Of a DNA stretch of 64,000 bases, positions 23,544 to 34,617 are shown piece after piece (the first letter of the stretch is position 1; the number at the start of each line of letters is the position of its first letter). Origin of the DNA: Phytophthora colocasiae (taxonomy: Eukaryota > Oomycota > Peronosporomycetes > Peronosporales > Peronosporaceae); NCBI GenBank assembly GCA_018806915.1, contig JAGKQI010000084.1:682001-746000 (forward strand), read 5' to 3'. Both the position numbers and the translations under genes were made by a program. The notes beneath the pieces are model-generated. The model searched no databases. It was not told where the DNA came from and saw nothing but the letters and a program-made list of their open reading frames with translations.

Positions 23544-24746
23544 GTGTTTTTTAATGGCGGGAAGGAACGGCGCCAAAACTGCTGGACGGTGTCGATTCTA
23601 GCGCTCCATCCAACAATCGCCCAACGCTTCCGTGGTCCTAACACATTCTCTAATACTACGTTCAAGAAGCAAGCTACCCTCCACTACGAATCTTCTATGC
23701 TGTACGATGAAGCAACCATCAAGCGCGTTCTGCGCGCCGCCAATGCTGGCAAAGACTGGAAGGATGTTGCGGTGAAAAACGACGTTAATCTACGCTCGGC
23801 ATACCGCTGGATTGCCGCAGCACAAACTAACGATGACTGGGAGGCGTCGCCAAGAAAGCCTCGTGGTGGAAAACGCAACGCTAAGATCACGAAAGAGCAC
23901 GTCGCCTACTTACTGTCTATTCTCGACGAAAATTGCTATCTTACCCTTGACGAGTTAGTCGACGCGCTGGAAGCGCGTTTTGAGGTAAAGGTTACTCGGC
24001 AGACAATCAAGCGTCATCTCGATGTCAGGATGTACACAATGAAACAGACGCACCGGGACAATAACTACCGCAACCTGACCAACAACAAGCTACTACGCCG
24101 TGACTACATCGTCAATCTGTTAGCCTACAAGGCTGAAGGTAAGCATATTTTCTATGTTGACGAAACTAACTTCAACCTGTGGTGTTCTCGCCGGCGTGGA
24201 CGCAGCTTAAAAGGAAAACGCGCGGTCGACCAGAACACCGCCGGCATGTGATTGCCTGCATCTCCGAGGACGGGCTAACGTACTCAGAGACACAGTTTGG
24301 CTCCTTTACTTCGGAGAAGTGCAATGCGTACATGCGTCGACTCCTCAGGCACATCTCCCGAACATCATCGCTGGACAACGTGGTGATTGTTGCTGATAAT
24401 GCTCCTTGCCATACTCACGTCGAAGACGTCTTCAAGGAAGACGAGTTTGCTGGTGCAGCACTCCTTCGGCTGGGGCCTTATTCCCCCCATGCTTAATCCG
24501 ATCGAGAATTGTTTCTCCGTTTTCAAGTCAATGGTTAAGCGATTCTTGGCTCAGCACCGCAAAGCAATCCTCCAAGTACCGCCGCATCGAACAATCAAGG
24601 AGCATCGCGAGGAGTACCTTCTGATGGCTGCAGAACTACTCATCGAGGAGGCAATCACTCCTCGGCTCTGTTCCAACTGTTCGCTGCACACGTTCAAGTT
24701 TCACGCAGCAGCTATCCAGATGAACGACATGCCTGTTGGTTATTAA
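23544..24746 (+). pseudogene. Tc1/mariner-type DDE transposase, two frameshifts
   Basis: The N-terminal part (from ~23700) has a helix-turn-helix-like stretch (TIKRVLRAANAGKDWKDVA). The catalytic region shows FYVDETNFNLW (first Asp, ~24157), VIVADNAPCH (second Asp, ~24380) and LNPIENCFSVFKS (third acid, ~24495). Family knowledge: these proteins cut at the inverted repeats and insert at TA. The frame changes near 24240 (one base short before the HVIACI stretch) and near 24485 (a six-C run, one C too many). Both are one-base indels, so either an inactive copy or sequence error. About 350 residues in total, the usual size. Confidence 0.85.
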
Positions 24747-24792
24747 CCTTTGTAACCGAATTATAAGAATTTGGATCGACGCCCTTCTTTAT

Positions 24793-24861
24793 CTGTGTCG
24801 TTTTGAATTTACGTTTTGACGTATTGCATTTTCTTTTTGACATTTTGAAGGTTAAAAGGTG
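24793..24861 (-). repeat. Right terminal inverted repeat of the Tc1/mariner element
   Basis: 69 bp, partner of 23419-23487, immediately followed by the TA duplication. Confidence 0.92.
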
Positions 24862-24863
24862 TA

Positions 24864-25206
24864 GAAAGATTCACATCCGACAGCACTTGTCTTAGATCGT
24901 ACCAGATATCAGTCGGGGTGACGCTGATACTTTTCAGAACCAAATTCACAATTAAAGGAACACCCGCAGCAAATAACCATCGTAAGTTCATTTTCGTGTT
25001 CTTCAACGTGTCAGTCTCTTTTTCATGTGATAGGAACGCCTGCACATCACCACCATTGAACGGGCATGCCCACAGCACACTGGTGTGGTTGAAAACATCC
25101 GCCGTACCCGTATCTTGCTGCTTCATCGCCTCCAACATCTGAAGAGCCCGTTGAAATGGAGGCGTTGGTTCCAGAAAATGCTCAAACAATTTGTTCCAAG
25201 TGGTGT
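24864..25206 (-). pseudogene. Type-2 family gene split by insertions, segment 2 (middle)
   Basis: Minus-strand family sequence (FEHFLEPTPPFQRALQ, NLRWLFAAGVPLIVNL) between the Tc1/mariner element and the outer gypsy LTR. It ends at 25203-25206 with GTGT, which is repeated at 53197-53200 beyond the far LTR. The gene continues there to its start codon. Confidence 0.85.
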
Positions 25207-25939
25207 TGTGACGAACCCAGTTCCCTTGTTCGCTAGGGGCGTATAGCCGACAATGCTGCGCTACGCTGTCTCGCCGGGTTCTTCTTTATCGCCGGGCTTC
25301 TTAGCTTACTCAATTCAACACTTCAACACAGTACGGGCTCAGTTCACCTGCGCCGGAACTTCGTTCCTATTTATATTCAATGTACTAGAGCTCTCGCTCT
25401 TACGTTCAAACTCGTCCGTCCGTTCAACTCGTTCAACTTCGTCCTTCGTCCGTTCAACTCGTTCACTTCGCTTGTCGTCGCCCACACTCGACCACAGCTT
25501 CTCTTCGCCGCTGCAAATTCTCAACTGGCCACTTCGACGCCGCAAATTCTCAACTGGCCACTTCTCGTCGACGCCGCAAATTCTCAACTGGCCACTTCTC
25601 GTCGACGCCGCAAATTCTCAACTGACCACTTCTCGTCGACGCCGCAAATTCTCAACTGAGCCGCTTCTCCGCCCGGCCGTTTCTCGACTTCACCCCGATG
25701 AATGCGATCTTCTTCACCCGAGATCTTCGTTACTCTTCAACGTTTTTATCGAGCGTTCACCAGTCACGTTCGTCGCCGATAACCCACAGCCGTTGTTCCA
25801 TCATAACATCAGCCATCGATCGTCGTGCATCATCGGTATCTTCAACATGAGGCGTCCGTCGAGCAGTCTCGCCACCCGCGTCAAGCAATGCGTCACTAAC
25901 TGCCGTCGATTCTTCAACAGGTAGCCTCATCCTGTTACA
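25207..25939 (-). repeat. LTR of the outer gypsy element (3' LTR, 733 bp)
   Basis: TG...CA ends. Nearly identical to 52493-53196 (704 bp); the length difference is one 29-bp unit of an internal tandem repeat (25514-25660), plus a few substitutions (for example CTTCACCCC against CTTCATCCC). Confidence 0.92.
25514..25660. repeat. Minisatellite inside the LTR
   Basis: Five copies of CAAATTCTCAACTG, each starting a ~33-bp unit (one unit is 4 bp shorter). The other LTR has four (52800-52918). Confidence 0.85.
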
Positions 25940-25955
25940 CGCCTTCTCCTTCCCC
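25940..25955 (-). promoter_or_regulatory. Polypurine tract of the outer gypsy element
   Basis: On the minus strand it reads GGGGAAGGAGAAGGCG and directly abuts the LTR. This is the expected plus-strand priming site and sets the element's orientation. Confidence 0.8.
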
Positions 25956-26325
25956 AGGGTCTTCCACGACTCTGGCGGCCTGAAAGAACTGTTCCTAGTC
26001 TTGCATCGACACCCAGAACGTCCCATCACTCCGTCCTGCTCGCTGCGTACTCGGTTGTTCATCGTTCGTTCGCAACGGTCGCAATTCAACTTCGAGGACA
26101 TATTGCCCGGCAGAATTCCGTCTTCGCCTTCGTCGTAGCTCCACCAGCATTCCGCGTTCGGTAGATTCTCCATTCGTACTCGCATTTGCTTCTCTCGCTT
26201 GCTTCGGTACTCGTCCAGCCGTGACTGTATTAACTTCAGCCGTCGTTGTTTCATGAGTTTCTCCGATCGTCGCTGTACTCGCTTCAGATTCCAACGTTCC
26301 TTCATTCGTCAGTTCTTCAATAATG
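25956..26325 (-). pseudogene. 3' tail of the outer element's pol (basic region)
   Basis: A minus-strand open frame runs from about 26325 towards the LTR. It is rich in Arg/Lys at first (RRSEKLMKQRRLKLIQSRLD), then contains an ECWWSYDEG motif. Its position between pol and the 3' LTR suggests the C-terminal end of pol, after the lost integrase. No domain is recognised, so the identity is inferred from position only. Confidence 0.4.
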
Positions 26326-29040
26326 TCGAAACCGATGAAGTGTCCGACGCTGGTAGAAGTGCGCGAGTAGCAGCGGTCCGAATGACAAGACGAACGCAGT
26401 TGACGGGACGAGCTGTGACGCCGGTGGAAATATCAGTAGCTGCTCCTGACGGTGAGATCGGAATGTTTGTACCGACGAAGTGTGCTGGTGCGGTGATGTT
26501 GGCGTCTACAGTGACTCGAGCGCAGAACGGTAAAGCGATAGTGCCAATGATAAATTCGGCTCCTGGACGAACAAAGTTGCCATCGAAGAAAGAACTGGGA
26601 GTCTGGATTCCGATTGACAGTGATATGGAAGTGTTGGCGATCAATGGTGAGCTTGAGCGTGACCGAGTGAAGAACTGGTTGGACGAGATTAGCAACCAGG
26701 AACCACTGGAAAACGAGAGCGAAGTAAAAATCGGCGTCGAAGATGAAGAAAGCTGATACTGAAATTGTTGAGAACGTACCGGAATCTGATTGAAACGAAG
26801 GGTGATTGTCCTCCAGCGACGGCACTCCCCGTAGAACACCATATTGATACAGGAGATGCAGCACCAATTATGTTGAAGAGAAGACGACAAGCCCAGACGG
26901 ACGACGCAATCATCGAAGAAAATGTGAAGAAGATGTTGGCGGCGGGTGTTATCGAAGAAGGCAACGGAGCATGGGGTTTTCCAGTCGTCTTAGTGCGTAA
27001 GAAGGATGGAGAAGTCAGGTTCTGCGTAGACTATCGTGCGTTGAACAAGATCACACATAAGGATGTCTATCCCTTGCCACGAATTGATGAAACATTGGAA
27101 GCTTTGGGTGGTGCACTATTGTTTTCTACACTTGACTTGAAGGCTGGTTACTGGCAAATTTTGATGGCATTACGAGATAAAGTGAAGACGGCGTTTATGA
27201 CGAAACAAGGACTATACCAATTCCTACGGATGCCGTTTGGGTTGATGAATGCACCTTCAACCTTCCAGCGCATGATGAACGGGGTGTTGAGAGGATTGAC
27301 GTGGACGACGTGTCTGGTGTATCTCGATGATATCGTCATCTACACTAAAGGAGGCATTGAACGACATGTAGTTGAGTTGGCATGCGTGTTGGAACGACTT
27401 TCGCAAGCGGGCCTAACACTCAAATTGAAGAAATGCATGTTCGCCACTGAGACGATGGAGTACCTTAGGCACGAGTTATCGAAGGACGGTGTACGACCGC
27501 TAGAACGGCTGGTGACGGCAGTACGAGAGTTTCCGAAGCCGACAGACGCTGTGGAGACGAAGCGATTCGTCCATCTTGCGGGTTACTACCGGAAGTTTGT
27601 GCCGGGATTTGGATCGTTGATGGAGCCACTCACGAAGTTGCTGCGAAAGAAAGTCAAGTGGAAGCGGGGAGCATCCCAAGAAGAGGCGTTCATGGCAGTG
27701 AAGAAAATTTTGACGGAGAAACCGGTGTTGCGATATCCGGACTTTCAACTACCATTTAGAGTTTGTACTGATGCATCTACAGTGGGTCTCGGTGCGAGTT
27801 TGATGCAAAACGGAGGAAACGGATGGCAACCAGTGGCCTATGCCAGCAAAGTGAACAGCGAGACTGAAGCGAAGTACGGAATAACGGAGCTGGAATGTCT
27901 AGCAGTAGTTTGGGCGATCAAACTATTCCGACCCTATCTCTTTGGACGACGATTTACGATAGTGACGGACCACGCGGCACTGAAATGGCTGATGACGAGT
28001 GCACATTTGACGGGTAAACTACACCGGTGGGCCTTAACACTTCAAGAATATGATTTCGAAGTCGAATATCGACCTGGTGCTACGAACGTCGTTGCGGATG
28101 CGTTATCGAGAGCTCCAGTAGTGGCGAAAATGAGGGCGGCTATTGGACGGAGACGAAAGAAGCGACGAAGGACCCGGACGAGAACGACGAACGTGTCAAC
28201 GAGCGATGCGACGGTTGCTGGAGACGATCAGCTTAATATACGACGAAGTACGCAGCCTAGTGACGAGATGGGTGAGCAGTCGACGGAGAACGAACGAGCG
28301 GCGACGGCGTTGACCACTGAACCTACTGACGTGACGAACCACACGACGGATAGGACGAACGTGATGAATGCAAGTGCTGAAGGTGAACCAGTTCGACGAA
28401 ACACCACGCGAAAGCAGAAGACTGCATCTTCCGAGACGAACACGAACCGAATGATGACGCGGAAACCATTGTCGAGAAGCGAGGCGTTGCAACGTACTCC
28501 GAACGAAACGAAGGAAGTCCAGAAAATGTATGAGCCGGATACGACGATGACGTTGCCAAACGCACGAGAACGAGTTCCGAAGAATCGAACGAAACCAGAC
28601 GAACGCCAAACGAAGACGCGGACAGAGTTGACCGCCCCTGAAACGATGTCGACAAACGAAACTACTGAAGATCCGCAGGTTAATGCTGGAACCAAAACGA
28701 CGACGGCTGGAATGGGACCGATACGAGGACCAGCAACGAGTACGACATTGAATCGAACGATGCAGCAAAACCAACGTTGGAGCGAACAGGAACATGCTAG
28801 AGCGGAACGACGACGAATCCGTGAGCAAGGAGACAGCCAGCAGTTGACCGATGAAGAAATCTGCGAAGCACAAATGGAGAGCAAGTCAGTGCAACGGTTG
28901 ATTAAAGACGGCGAATATCGAGGCATGTACGTGACGACGAGTTACGGCTTGGCGGTGATTGAGACGACGGACGGCATCAAAGTGATACTACCTGCTGTGT
29001 TGAGACCGATTGCGTTTAAGGAATGCCACGATTCGCGGAA
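26326..29040 (+). pseudogene. pol: Inverted RT-RNase H block of the outer gypsy element
   Basis: Plus-strand gypsy pol sequence inside a minus-strand element. The 805-codon frame (26765-29182) shows RT motifs FCVDYRALNK, FSTLDLKAGYWQ (~27123), RMPFGLMNAPSTFQ and VYLDDIVIY (~27320). RNase H residues follow: CTDAS (~27763), TELEC, VTDHAALKW (~27960) and VVADALSR (~28090). A Thr/Arg-rich linker and the first His of an integrase zinc domain (FKECHDS, ~29030) come last, where homology stops abruptly. The upstream part (26380-26756) is the protease-RT connector. RT and RNase H keep all visible catalytic residues, but the block has no gag-protease in its own orientation and no integrase core. Confidence 0.85.
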
Positions 29041-30303
29041 GGGCACTATAATTCGTCGTTCTTTCAATCGGTACACCAACTCGTTGCGTTCAAAGTCAAG
29101 CTTGGCACCGTGCTTCATCATAAAATCAACGCCCAACAGAAACTCATCATCGCAGCCGTCAACAATGCACGCATCCGCATAAATGGTCTCTCCAAACACC
29201 GTCCTGAATTGGAATCTCCAGACTCCAACAACATCGAGTAGGAAACCACCAATTCCTTCAACGAAATCTACAGGTGCTTCAATATCCAGTCGGTCACCGT
29301 GTTTCATCCATCCAGTGCCTGCTACCGTGAAACGTGCACAGCTATCCAATTTGATATCCTTCCACGTTCGATTCACTCGCATTCTCGCTGTTGGTAGCCC
29401 ATCGGCCGAATTCACAACTTCTTTATCATCGTCATTCGCTGTAGATGCCGAGGTACGTTCCTTCAGTTGCTTCACCAGCTTCACAGGGGCAGGTTTCTCG
29501 CGCTCCGTTCGTTCCGTAGTTGTTGATGTCTTTCCTCGTAGCTTTCGTCGCTCTGTCAACTGTTTCAGTGCGATGTCGGCTTGCTTTTGCCGTTCCTGCA
29601 ACATCCGTTCCCGTTTCGCATCTTGGCTGGTTTTCACAGCCTTCTGTTCCGCCAGTTTCGTCTTTCGCCGCTGTCGGGTCGCTCGTCGCGCCATTCGTCG
29701 CTGTAGTCTTCGTTCAGCCGTCACTCGTTTTCGCTTGACTGCTCGTTCTTCACCGTCTGGTTCAGGAGTGGCCTCGCCTTCTCCAGTCTCAAGCACTTCG
29801 TGTTCTGCTGATGATTCCACGCCGACATTCGCGCCTTCTCCACTCTCGACTTCACATTCCGCATCATTTGAGCTTTGATCCGAATTATCCGTCGTTCGTG
29901 GCGTGTTACCGCTGGTTCTTTTCATCGTCGGTTCCGTGTTCGTTCGCGTTGTCATTGCTTCATCGTTCGCGCTGTCATTCGTCACTCTTTCATCGTTCTC
30001 GGGTCGACCAGTGTCTTCATTCGTGCTCATTGGCAGTACAGGAGCCAACGCTTGCATAGTTCCTTCTAATCGGATACGTCGATACCTCGTCGAAGCCATC
30101 GCGGGACGTACTGTTGCTACGTATATTGCTGCTCGTCCTTCATCTCGCTCAGCCCTCTCATCTTTCCACCGTTTCATTGCTCGCATCACTTCATCATCCT
30201 TCGACACTACCGTCGACAGCTCAACTCTCTTGGATTCACCATCATTTTCGTCATTTTCCTGTCGGAGAGTTGCTCGTTCACCCGGAAGCTGTATCCCCGT
30301 CAC
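29041..30303 (-). pseudogene. pol: Protease region of the outer gypsy pol
   Basis: Minus-strand frame starting next to the gag stop at 30303. It has a long charged N-terminal part with a basic coiled-coil-like stretch (KRERMLQERQKQADIALKQL), then a retropepsin-like C-terminal domain (SCARFTVAGTGWMKHGD, IVDGCDDEFLLGVDFMMKHG). The usual DTGA is replaced by a form without a clear DTG/DSG triad, so I would not call it active. It stops at about 29041, where it meets the inverted RT block. In an intact element RT would follow in the same direction. Confidence 0.65.
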
Positions 30304-32443
30304 TACGCCCGGCCATCGTTTTCCGTCGGCTTCTTCATCTCTTCAGCTCGCTGTTTCAAATACGCGTCATTTCGTTTCTTCGCATCGGAATCGGGACAGT
30401 CTCTCGCGAAATGACCTCTCTGATGGCATGCGTAGCACTTCGGTTCATTAGGACATTGTGCCGACCAGTGGGTGTTCTGTCCGCAGTGGAAGCATGGTCT
30501 ATTCGACACTTCCGCTCGTACCCGCTGCGCTTCCATCCTTCTCGTCGAGCCTTGTGACCGTTCTTCAGCCGCCACCATCTTCGCAGCTGCTGTTGTCGTC
30601 GCAGGGTTTACCTTAGGTCGCTTCGTCCGAGGCTCTTTCACTTCATCTTCGCTGCTGGAATCTGTTGCCACTCGCTTCGACGCTTTCTTTGTGTTATGGG
30701 GTTTGACATCCGTCTTGGACTTCGGATTCGCTCGCTTTTGCTCCACTCGTTTCTTGCCAGCGTTTCCAGTGGCTGCCCAGAACCTACCATTCCACTTTTG
30801 CCCAGGTGGTAACTCGTATACTCCAGCCGGCCAATTGTACACTCCTTGTTGATTTGTGCACACCGCTAAAGCACCCGATTGACCCGTTGGTGTCGTACTT
30901 CCTTCTGCTACTTTCGCAGCTCCATCAGCAGGTATCGCCAACGTTCCGACTCCAGGAATGATCACCATTCGACTACCGTCCACAGCTGGTGGTTGCGTCT
31001 GTACGTCCTGCGTCATCGGTTGAATCCCATTCACATAATCCATCGGATCATCGATTTCTGTGGCTTTCTCGACGGCTTCTTCCAACGTCGTCGGCACAGG
31101 TGGCTGCTTCACCAGTTGTCGTACCGTACGTTCGAGACATCGGTAAAATTGAGCCAAAAACACCCGTTCACTAACTTCGTTCCGATCAGCAGCTTCTCGT
31201 AGTCCGGCAGCAAAATCAGCATACGGTTCCTTGTGAAATCTGTACCGCGCGTTCACCCGAGCTTCGGCAGCAGACTTATCAATGCGGGGCCCATATCGTC
31301 TCAGCAAAGCCACCTTCAACTTCGTCCAAGTTCGATCTTGCTGATGCAGTGGCCGATCCATGTTTACCCACCATCGTGCGGCACTCTCCATCAATTTGTT
31401 GCCCAGAATAAAGTACAATGAGCGATCCGACCATTCACCGCGACCTGATTCCTTCGCTCCTTTCAGTGCCAGATCAATTCGGTCAATCCAAGTTGATACA
31501 GAAGCTCTCGGTGTTGGGGTAAAGCTTGGCAGTTCAAGGTCCTTAATGTTTCTTGGTCTTTGTCGTTGATGCGGTTTTCTTCGTTCACGTCGTTCTCGTC
31601 TTTCATGGCGTTCCCGTCGTTCGCGTGGTTCATTTCGTCTTCCGCGTCGTGGTGATCGTCGGATACGTCGTCGAGTATCTTCCTCGGACTCACTCGTCTC
31701 GCTGGAGCTTGATCCACTGCTGGAACTGCTAACTCCGTCGCTTCCATCGCTTCCATCGCTTCCGTGGGGATGACCACGCCGTCCTCGTCGCTCGTCATCA
31801 GAGCTATCGCTCTGGGGACTTCCTCCTCCATTAGACGAGTCATCGTCTGACACTGCTCGTTGGACGCTCGTTCGCCGCTCTCGTCCACGCCGTTCGTACC
31901 GCCCTCCACGATGTTCTTCGTGCCGGTTGTGCCGTCCACGTTCCCGATGGCGTTCATTACTCCGTTTCCGTTGCTGCACCCTGCGCTCATCATACTCATC
32001 GTTAGCATCGTCGTCATCATCATCAGACTTACCGTTCTCATCATCATCATCATCATCATGTCGACGAGTTTGAGCACCGTGTCGTTCATGATCCATTCGT
32101 CGTCCTCTTCCTCGTGATACCAAATTTTGCCGAGGATCTCGTCGTTTCCGAGATTGGTGACGCACGTGGTCCGTTCGATGTTCCCCTCCTTGTGATACCA
32201 AGTTTTGCCAAGGATCTCGTTGTTTCTGAGATTTGCGGAGTACAGGATTCGTTCGCTCTCCTCCTCGTGATACCAAGTTTTGCCGAGGTTCTCGTTGTTT
32301 ACGAGATTTGCGGAGTCCATGATCCTTTTGTAGCTTTTGACCTCGTGATTCCAAGTTTTGCCGAGGTGGCTGTGGTGCTCTTCGTCGAGTGCCAGTATCA
32401 ACATGCCATTGACGACTTAAATACCGCCCGTCATCACTGTCAT
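30303..32443 (-). CDS. gag: gag C-terminal part of the outer gypsy element
   Basis: A long minus-strand frame continuing from the gag segments at 52489-52116 and 34613-34359. N-terminal to C-terminal: about 3.3 repeats of ~26 residues (QNLVSRGG...), a poly-Asp stretch, a Ser/Asp/Arg-rich disordered region, the retrotransposon gag domain (WIDRIDLALKGAKESGRGEW ... ARWWVNMD ... LLRRYGP, ~31470-31200), and two zinc knuckles (CFHCGQNTHWSAQC and CYACHQRGHFARDC, ~30490-30400). The stop at 30303 overlaps the protease frame. The frame reads upstream into the LTR of the small inserted element, so the apparent start at 32699 is not the native one. Confidence 0.8.
32114..32365. repeat. Tandem repeat in gag, 75-78 bp units
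   Basis: The phrase GTGATACCAAGTTTTGCC recurs at 32114, 32192, 32267 and 32345 with small changes. It gives ~26-residue repeats in the gag protein. Confidence 0.75.
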
Positions 32444-32749
32444 TGTCACAAAATAAAGTGTGTGATATGGTAGCACTAGCACTAGAGGAAGTACAGCATC
32501 GGGGGTCGAGCTGATGTGTTGAGTACGCTGGAAAATCGAAACTGAGATTGAGTTTAGCACCTTCGTCCTGTCCTCCTAGGCAATTCCAGTCCTTGGTGCC
32601 TGTAACTTCAACATCTAAATTCAAGCACATCGCATTCTTCATCCTAGATGACTGCGTTGCACGCGGGTCAGACTGCTTGCTGCAGCTTGATCTCCACAAA
32701 CGTTGGCATTATCGCGTTCCATGTGCTTGTAGTTGATGATATCGTGACA
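32444..32749 (-). repeat. LTR 1 of the small element, 306 bp
   Basis: Ends TGTCAC...GTGACA, nearly identical to 33247-33552 and 34048-34353. Confidence 0.88.
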
Positions 32750-33246
32750 TTCCTCCCACTCCAAGCGAGGGCCTCTGGTAGTGTTGAGGTTGGCTTGGTT
32801 GACTTTCAGGGCTGATTTTGTCTTGATCCGAAGTGTCGGTCTGCTGGTGCCTGGTTGTGCGCTTTTGTTTTCTTGTGACATTCCCTCCTCCAAGCGAGGG
32901 GGGGGGTCATTTTCTGTGGCCTCTGCGTCTTGTGTCTGGGCTCTTCTGCGCCTCGTTTGGTCTTGGCCTCTGTGGCTTTGTCTGACTCTCCGTCTCTGGC
33001 CTCTGCGTCGTGCGTTTGGGCTCGGCGGTCTTGGTCTCTGCGACTTGCATCTGGGCTCTCCGTGTGGTGGTTCGCTCTTGTTTGGTCTTGGCCTCGTCTG
33101 GGCTCTCCTTGTGGCGTCCGCACTTGTTGTTGTTTCTCCTGGACGGGTTGATTGAGTTCCGTCAGCGCCTCGCCGACCAGGGAATGTCACATTAGTTCAG
33201 CATCTCGACCCCCTCCACCGCAGCGAAGGATTTGCAATTTCTACCA

Positions 33247-33552
33247 TGTCACAAAATAAAGTGTGTGATATGGTAGCATTAGCACTAGAGGAAGTACAGC
33301 ATCGGGGGTCGAGCTGATGTGTTGAGTACTCTGGAAAATCGAAACTGAGATTGAGTTTAGCACCTTCGTCCTGTCCTCCTAGGCAATTCCAGTCCTTGGT
33401 GCCTGTAACTTCAACATCTAAATTCAAGCACATCGCATTCTTCATCCTAGATGACTGCGTTGCACGCGGGTCAGACTGCTTGCTGCAGCTTGATCTCCAC
33501 AAACGTTGGCATTATCGCGTTCCATGTGCTTGTAGTTGATGATATCGTGACA
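33247..33552 (-). repeat. LTR 2 (shared, central) of the small element, 306 bp
   Basis: Same length and ends as LTR 1 and LTR 3. It serves as the end of one internal copy and the start of the next. Confidence 0.88.
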
Positions 33553-34047
33553 TTCCCTCCTCCAAGCGAGGGCCTCTGGTAGTGTTGAGGTTGGCTTGGT
33601 TGACTTTCAGGGCTGATTTTGTCTTGATCCGAAGTGTCGGTCTGCTGGTGCCTGGTTGTGCGCTTTTGTTTTCTTGTGACATTCCCTCCTCCAAGCGAGG
33701 GGGGGGTCATTTTCTGTGGCCTCTGCGTCTTGTGTCTGGGCTCTTCTGCGCTCGTTTGGTCTTGGCCTCTGTGGCTTTTGTCTGGACTCTCCGTCTCTGG
33801 CCTCTGCGTCGTGCGTTTGGGCTCTGCGGTCTTGGTCTCTGCGACTTGCATCTGGGCTCTCCGTGTGGTGGTTCGCTCTTGTTTGGTCTTGGCCTCGTCT
33901 GGGCTCTCCTTGTGGCGTCCGCACTTGTTGTTGTTTCTCCTGGACGGGTTGATTGAGTTCCGTCAGCGCCTCGCCGACCAGGGAATGTCACATTAGTTCA
34001 GCATCTCGACCCCCTCCACCGCAGCGAAGGATTTGCAATTTCTACCA

Positions 34048-34353
34048 TGTCACAAAATAAAGTGTGTGATATGGTAGCATTAGCACTAGAGGAAGTACAG
34101 CATCGGGGGTCGAGCTGATGTGTTGAGTACTCTGGAAAATCGAAACTGAGATTGAGTTTAGCACCTTCGTCCTGTCCTCCTAGGCAATTCCAGTCCTTGG
34201 TGCCTGTAACTTCAACATCTAAATTCAAGCACATCGCATTCTTCATCCTAGATGACTGCGTTGCACGCGGGTCAGACTGCTTGCTGCAGCTTGATCTCCA
34301 CAAACGTTGGCATTATCGCGTTCCATGTGCTTGTAGTTGATGATATCGTGACA
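34048..34353 (-). repeat. LTR 3 of the small element, 306 bp
   Basis: Same length and ends as the other two, followed by the GTCAT duplication. Confidence 0.88.
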
Positions 34354-34358
34354 GTCAT

Positions 34359-34613
34359 TCCACTGGTCTTCATCGTCTTCGTATTCCCCTGGTAGGACTA
34401 GTGGGTACTCTCGTTCCGCCACTACTGGTGCTAGTTTTGTCTCGTCCGCTCGACTATCGTCGTGTTCCCTAGCTCCATCCCGTCCTTCTTCAGTATCGCC
34501 GTCAGCATCTTGTGTCTTCGCCAGTGTACTCACCGCACGCGTCGTCACTTGCTGAAGGTTCACTGCCAGTTGTTTCAAACGATCTGAGACAGTTGTTCCT
34601 CTTCCCGTATCTG
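34359..34613 (-). CDS. gag: gag middle segment of the outer gypsy element
   Basis: Minus-strand gag coding stretch between the two nested insertions (SDRLKQLAVNLQQVTTRAV ... YPLVLPGEYEDDEDQWND). Removing the giant element and one TSD joins it in frame to 52489-52116 (…GVVVAK then ADTGRG…). Removing the small element joins it in frame to 32443 (…DQWND then SDDGRY…). Both joins support the insertion model. Confidence 0.8.
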
Positions 34614-34617
34614 CTTT

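Larger units (their letters stand above)
23419..24861 (+). mobile_element. Tc1/mariner-superfamily DNA transposon, 1443 bp
   Basis: Flanked by TA duplications (23417-23418 and 24862-24863). It has 69-bp terminal inverted repeats (23419-23487 and 24793-24861) that differ at one position by my reading, starting CACCTTTTAACC. The uninterrupted family copies read TACCAATAGAAATATCCAC at the same place on this strand, which confirms the TA insertion site. It encodes one transposase, broken by two frameshifts. Confidence 0.92.
32444..34353 (-). mobile_element. Small non-autonomous LTR element with three LTRs and two internal copies
   Basis: Structure: LTR (32444-32749), internal (32750-33246, 497 bp), LTR (33247-33552), internal (33553-34047, 495 bp), LTR (34048-34353). 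It is flanked by the 5-bp duplication GTCAT (32439-32443, 34354-34358). On the minus strand TGGTAGAAATTGCAAATCC directly follows an LTR (primer-binding site), and GGAGGAGGGAA directly precedes one (polypurine tract), so it is a minus-strand element. The internal part encodes only a low-complexity, Arg/Thr/Gln-rich open frame with no gag or pol motif. It fits a TRIM-like element that became tandem by recombination between LTRs. Confidence 0.85.

Noticed and set aside
28196..28926. Two long minus-strand frames opposite the RT ORF
   Set aside because: They are shadows of the Thr/Arg-rich linker of the RT frame, with Ser/Arg/Val-rich chance composition.
32639..34000. Arg/Thr/Gln-rich and Cys/Leu-rich frames in the small LTR element
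   Set aside because: They come from simple GC-rich repeats in the internal region, and lengths change between the two internal copies.
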